Shown here in pieces: positions 59,428-64,000 of a DNA stretch of 64,000 nucleotides. The notes under the pieces were generated by a model. The model saw only the letters and a program-made list of their open reading frames with translations. It was not told the origin of the DNA and searched no databases. Position 1 is the stretch's first letter, and each line of letters begins with the position of its first letter. Source of the DNA: Ceratobasidium sp. AG-K (lineage: Eukaryota > Basidiomycota > Agaricomycetes > Cantharellales > Ceratobasidiaceae); the NCBI GenBank assembly GCA_037039685.1, contig JAWNGF010000007.1, positions 2,418,001 to 2,482,000 of the forward strand. The letters run 5' to 3'. The position numbers and the translations under genes are program-made.

Positions 59428-62400
59428 TCAATTGACCCAGCTCCTTGAGACTGAACTGCCTCCAAGGCCGTTCAACCGTAAGCCATTGTGTTTAGTCAGC
59501 AAAGAATCAATATCCTACAGAAGCCAGATCAAAACACAGTCTTAACTAGTTGCCTAGAATATATGTCGTCTTACCGAAGCAGTGGACCTGGGATCATAGA
59601 GAGTAGTTGCGTCCATACATGTCATCTGTAGGTAGCAATTAGCCGCGGTACAAGTTGATTAAAGACGTACTCACCTCCATAGTATAACCCAGCTAGTTAA
59701 GGCCAGAATGATAAGCGCTTCACGCAAAAATGAACACAAAATTACTCACAATTTGAGGCCCGGGGATCTTTATCACAATTCCGTCCGAAAACTCATGTAC
59801 ATGCGTAGTACCTCCAGTGCCTGACAGGAGGGCTTCTGGTGAAAAGCGGAAGCAAAGAATACCCATAGCGCCGCGCGCCTGCTTGAGTAATGCCCCTTTG
59901 GTAATTCCTCCCGAAAATGGGATCTTGATCAAAACATCCTTAGCAATTATACTGTCGAATTCAATATCTAAGTCAAAGTATAGGCGAACCGGGGAAGCAC
60001 TCACAGTCCCACCGGGAAAGCAGGCATAGCGGACTCGCCGTCCTCGAAATTTCCCTCCACAATCAGCTCAGTCACGTCTTCTGGTTTCATAGCGCTGTTT
60101 GGCCAATTTGACCAACGCAGGGCATTAGCTAGTCGTAGAAATTGACTGGAGTGTCCCATAAACTCTGTATTCATCCATCCGCTACGATCAATCCTGACGA
60201 CCATAGTTCGGAAGCCGACTTCGACAACGAGGCTCTGTGAAGACGTGTGGGGAGAACAGATGGGCGACGAGCTAAGCCATAAGCCAAAATCAGTGGGAGG
60301 CTTGGATGATTGTTGCCATGAGCTATTCGACACCACTGTAGAAAAATTGATGGCAGCCCAGCGAGAGTCGTCGTTGTAGGGAAGACGAACGTCAGAGATG
60401 CAGAGCTTGGAATCGTAAATGCGACGAGCGCCGGACAGCTCAGCGAAATTCAACCGAGATTCAATCGCCTCCAGTTCATATTGAAGTTCATTAACCTGCT
60501 CTTCGATTCGAGTTCGTTGTTGTAAGATTGAGTAGTCGAGGCGTGCGCTAGTTGCATTCGTCCTCAGGGCTGCGAGTACGCGGGTAGCAGCATACAGCTT
60601 CTGGGCGGTGGCTTGCAGAGTACGGAAATATTCGGCTGCGGAGTTCGATTCGCAATTTGTGATCTGTGGCAGAAGAATTTTCGGTTCAGAGGGGGCGTTC
60701 GAGGTAAACGTGGATTCCCCAAGGTTCATTGTCTGTAGTTTCAAAGTAGCGATCGTTGAAGCTGAAAACTCGGAGTTGAGATTCCGCTGAATTTCGTCAC
60801 GTTCCTTGGCGAGAGCATTCACTTCTGCTTCTGCCTTCAGCAAGTCCTGGTCATTTGGAACGATCAACGCGGACAATTGCGCAGTAAGCCTGTCAAGACG
60901 ACTTGATTTTTGTATCTTGAAAATCACCCTATCAGAACGTATGTGGGCAGCGCCAACAATATCGCATACCATTTGGGCTTTGAGGGTGTCGACGTCATAG
61001 TTAACGTCTTCAGGTAAGTAGGAGCTCTCACTAGCTTCGCGCCTGTCTCTCAAAATTAGTTCCGTACCAAATGTGTCTAAGATATGGCAGCTTACCAATC
61101 AATCGGCTGCATTGTTACAGGTAGAGTGCTTCTCGACGCATACACCGAGCTTTGGCTAGATGCCTGGAACCTCGATTTGGCCGTGTATAAAACCTCAGCG
61201 GCAGTCTTGATCTCCAAGTATCCTAGTAACTCGTTCATGGAGTGCATATGTCCACGAGCCAAGGCCTCTGTATAGCTGGCCAACGTGTGATCCCTCTGAT
61301 GATTGAAATTATGTGCTGGGGAATGAATAGCGCAGCGAAATTCGTGTGGTGTACTAAGTGCTGCATTCTGTTCCAGTCGACATTGAGTACGCTCCCTATA
61401 TGCGCTTGCTAGCTGCTGAGAGTGCTTGAGGCGAGTTGTTCTGCGAGACCCAACTGGCACGGATTCTTGGAAGCCGAACTGGGGATTCGGTTGAGGCATA
61501 TATAGCGGGTTCCCGTGGTTTGCCACAGCAAGCTCAGCATCGGAAACGGAATCACAAATGTCGGGGACGGAGGGCGTCATGGAACCGAAAGGGTGGTACG
61601 AGCCGGCTTCGTGGGATTGGGCAAGCAAATCAATATTTCGATGGCGATCCTCAGGGTTCCTCTCTACGCCGGTTGGATGGCTGACGGGGGTGCGGCAGAT
61701 ATGAGGTGATAGTATGAGTCGTCACGAACATCTTCCAGTAAGTAGTTGCATATCTTCTCGCGCTGAGACCGTAAAGCACTTGCGACGTCCGATTTTGCGT
61801 TGGGAATAAGGTTGTCCAGAATCCGGCCATATACTTGCGACAATGATTTGCCGTTTGGCCCAGACACGATTTTTGCAACATCAAACAACTCGTCCGTCAG
61901 CTGGAACTCAGACTCGGTATCAGCAGCTAGGGCAAGTGATCTTCAGCAAAGTGGGAGAATTTCTTGTGATTTTTTCTCACCGTGAGAAAACCTTATTGGG
62001 TGATCAAGTTTGCCATTGTCCAGATCACGGGAGGGGACCTGGAGGGAAAGATACCGGTTTCCAGAAGGCCTGATTACGTAGCTGAGGTGATTGTATAAAG
62101 TATCAAGGAACGATTGCCCGCCGACTTTAAGCTCAGACTGGGATGGTTTAGCGGGCAACGAGAGGAGTGGATAATGGGACTGAGGGAGTTGCAAAGGAGG
62201 GATATTGCCTGCAACGCTCGGAAGAATGGAAACGTCTTGAGATACGAGTGCTTTGAATGGCCTGGGTGATTCGACACTCTCCTCGACAGGGCCCTTTGGG
62301 TTGGCTGGTCGAAGGTAAAGTCTTGGATCGAGGTTGAGTTCGGCAATCTGTTGCAGTTGGGGCTTCAACGTTGGAGTTGAGCCACTGCACGAGCCCGGCC

Positions 62401-64000
62401 TGAAATCTGGCTGAGGTTTCGATCTTGGCCCCTCCACTTCTGACCGCGGATGCCACGTCGATCCTGATGCTCGGTGAGGCGCTGGTTGCAAAACGTCCCC
62501 CGCAGCTGAAGGGCTTTGCGATCCCAACTCTGGTTCCGGCAGCGACTTGCACTTAGGTTTGGCAACCTCGGGACCCGGTGCAGATCCATTACTCCCCGAT
62601 TTGGACCTAGGTTTCGATTCAGATTCTTGACAGCCGCCTGAGGTCGAAGAGTTGGCGTTGATGGCTCGGCTACCCGAGTTTGTGCCCTCTTTGTGTCCCT
62701 CGTGGTCCTCGCCGTCGTTTTGGAGATAAACCCTCCCCTGGGAGCCGGAGTCTGCATTGTGGCCATCATCAACCAGGTCGGTACCGCCTCGGCACGAGCC
62801 GGTATCTCCACTACTCGGGCCCTGATCACCTGGGCCAACCACGTCCGACTCGCCGGCGCCTTTTGAGTTGAAATTGAGATTGGTTTTAGAACCGAGGCTT
62901 TCCTCGCATACATCTACGGGAGGGCACGAGCCAGTGCTCTCGGGACTTTGGCCTGACTTCAGATCGGGAGTGGAGCAGCATGGATTGGAAACCCTTGGGT
63001 CGCGTTCAGTTTGGGAGCTTGGCTTGGTTTGGCATTCAGGTTCCTTCTCACATTCGGTTCGAGCCTTGGGCTCGAATGGGATGGATGGTGGACACTTGCT
63101 CGTGAAATTATCATCAGGGGGCGCGTCTTGTTCTCCTAGATAATATTCGGGTCAGCCCATTACTTCAACGTTTCTAGATAATAGAAATCAAATACGTACT
63201 GTTAGACGACGAACCGTATTCATCAGTCTTTTTCCATTCATATTCGGTTTTCGTTTCTTGCGTTTCACATGTGGTTTGGCTTTCAGAGGCGGTAGACGTA
63301 GTCTCGCAGATGGTTTTGGTCCCTTTTTCGTCGAACCGATGGCACCAATCCGGGTATTCGCATCCTGAGATCGGGCAAGAGGACTGAGTCTTGGCTGATT
63401 CGGGTTTGCCACCACGTTCGGCGTTATAGTCGGATTTCGCCCCGCATTGTGGTGGAGAGCCGCACTCGGCTTTGGGTGAGCATCCCGGTTTCGGCTCGCA
63501 CTCGGCTTGGGGCGGGGATTTGATCTTTGTCCGATCTTTGGGTAGTAGTTCATCGTCTTGATGACACCAGTCGGGGTATTCGCATCCGGGAATCGGGCAG
63601 CGCAGGTTCGGCTTTCTCGATATACATTCACCACCGGTTTGAGAATCGCGATTAGACTTCGTCTCGCATGGCGGAGCTTCGCACTCGAATTTGGGAGGGC
63701 ACGGTGTTTGCTTGCAGCTCCCCTGTGCCTGTGGTTCGGCTGGATTTTGACCTTCAGGCAACAGTTCTCCATCTTGATGACACCAATTAGGATATTCGCA
63801 CCCAGGGATTGGGCAACGTGGGTTGGGCTTGATAAATGACGGCTCGTTGGTATCGCAAGTGGGTCTAGGTGGACAATTGACTCGCTGATCGCACTCAGAT
63901 TTCGGTGGGTATTTGGGAGGACAGCATTCAGGTTTAGGCCGGCATTCTGTCTCGGTCCGGAATTCCGCATTCTTGACCTCGGCGCTGGATGTAAGTTTAG
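59428..64000 (-). pseudogene. Giant multidomain gene, right duplicate, frameshifted and cut by the window edge
   Basis: Covers the C-terminal domain, the coiled coil, the disordered segment and two complete and one partial set of cysteine-repeat exons of the gene at 6,390-14,515. A single C is missing at about 61,685 (CTGACGGGGG against CTGACCGGGGG). It shifts the frame early in the conserved C-terminal domain, just after HLISAAPP, and leads to a stop within a few codons. A 9-bp in-frame deletion near 62,650 removes three residues. The upstream part lies outside the window. If the frameshift is real, the product would lose roughly its last 650 residues; a sequencing error cannot be excluded. 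Confidence 0.7.

Larger units (their letters stand above)
53036..64000. repeat. Segmental duplication, right copy
   Basis: Direct repeat of 1-10,972. Visible indels relative to the left copy: a net -4 nt cluster near 53,190, +2 nt in an intron near 54,671, +5 G in the homopolymer at 59,185-59,204, -1 nt at about 61,685 and -9 nt at about 62,650. It continues past the right edge of the window. Confidence 0.97.

Noticed and set aside
1..64000. CRISPR arrays, operons, Shine-Dalgarno sites or other bacterial features
   Set aside because: Spliced genes, TATA-type promoters and fungal families show this is eukaryotic nuclear DNA; no regularly spaced repeat-spacer array was seen.

Overview
The window looks like nuclear DNA of a filamentous basidiomycete, most likely an Agaricomycete close to Rhizoctonia/Ceratobasidiaceae. 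The signs are genes split by many 50-65 nt GT-AG introns, a DUF6535 membrane protein, a fungal MLKL-like pseudokinase, two GH45 endoglucanases, a thaumatin-like protein, a fungal ENA-type P-type ATPase, and Ty1/copia and pogo-type transposons. The taxonomic placement is inferred from gene content only. Gene models were spliced by eye.

Layout. Bases 1-10,972 and 53,036-64,000 are two almost identical, same-orientation copies of one block (period about 53.03 kb). Both copies run off the window. Each carries one member of a 216-aa gene family of unknown function, a roughly 613-aa protein of unknown function with a possible permuted papain-like (His...Asn-Cys) signature, and a very large minus-strand gene. 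In the left copy that gene (6,390-14,515) can be spliced into about 2,400 residues: a lectin-like beta-propeller region, 11-residue repeats, a Ser/acidic low-complexity linker, three CPxxGCEYPxWCH repeats and a conserved fungal C-terminal domain. In the right copy the same gene has a 1-nt frameshift.

Between the copies, left to right: a fungal MLKL-like gene (15.8-18.5 kb, minus), an RluA-type pseudouridine synthase (18.9-20.1 kb, minus), tandem GH45 endoglucanases (21.3-23.9 kb), a thaumatin-like protein (25.3-26.3 kb), a ubiquitin-fold protein (26.5-27.6 kb, minus), a truncated pogo-type transposase fused to a broken piece of the 216-aa family gene (28.2-29.3 kb), an intact minus-strand family member (31.2-32.0 kb), a gene with repeated NPF motifs (32.6-35.7 kb), a complete copia element with a perfect 5-bp target-site duplication (36.0-40.9 kb), another family fragment and intact member (41.5-43.2 kb), a DUF6535 gene (43.8-47.8 kb), relics (47.8-48.5 kb) and an ENA-type ATPase (49.1-52.9 kb, minus) whose upstream region contains the left edge of the second block.

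The genes do not form a pathway. Themes are secreted plant-cell-wall or host-interaction proteins (GH45, thaumatin), candidate self/non-self or cell-death proteins (MLKL-like, lectin-like giant protein), and recent duplication and transposition. The most unusual items are the giant multidomain gene beside the MLKL-like gene, the 216-aa family spread over six loci, and a copia element whose two halves differ sharply in CpG content although its LTRs are nearly identical.
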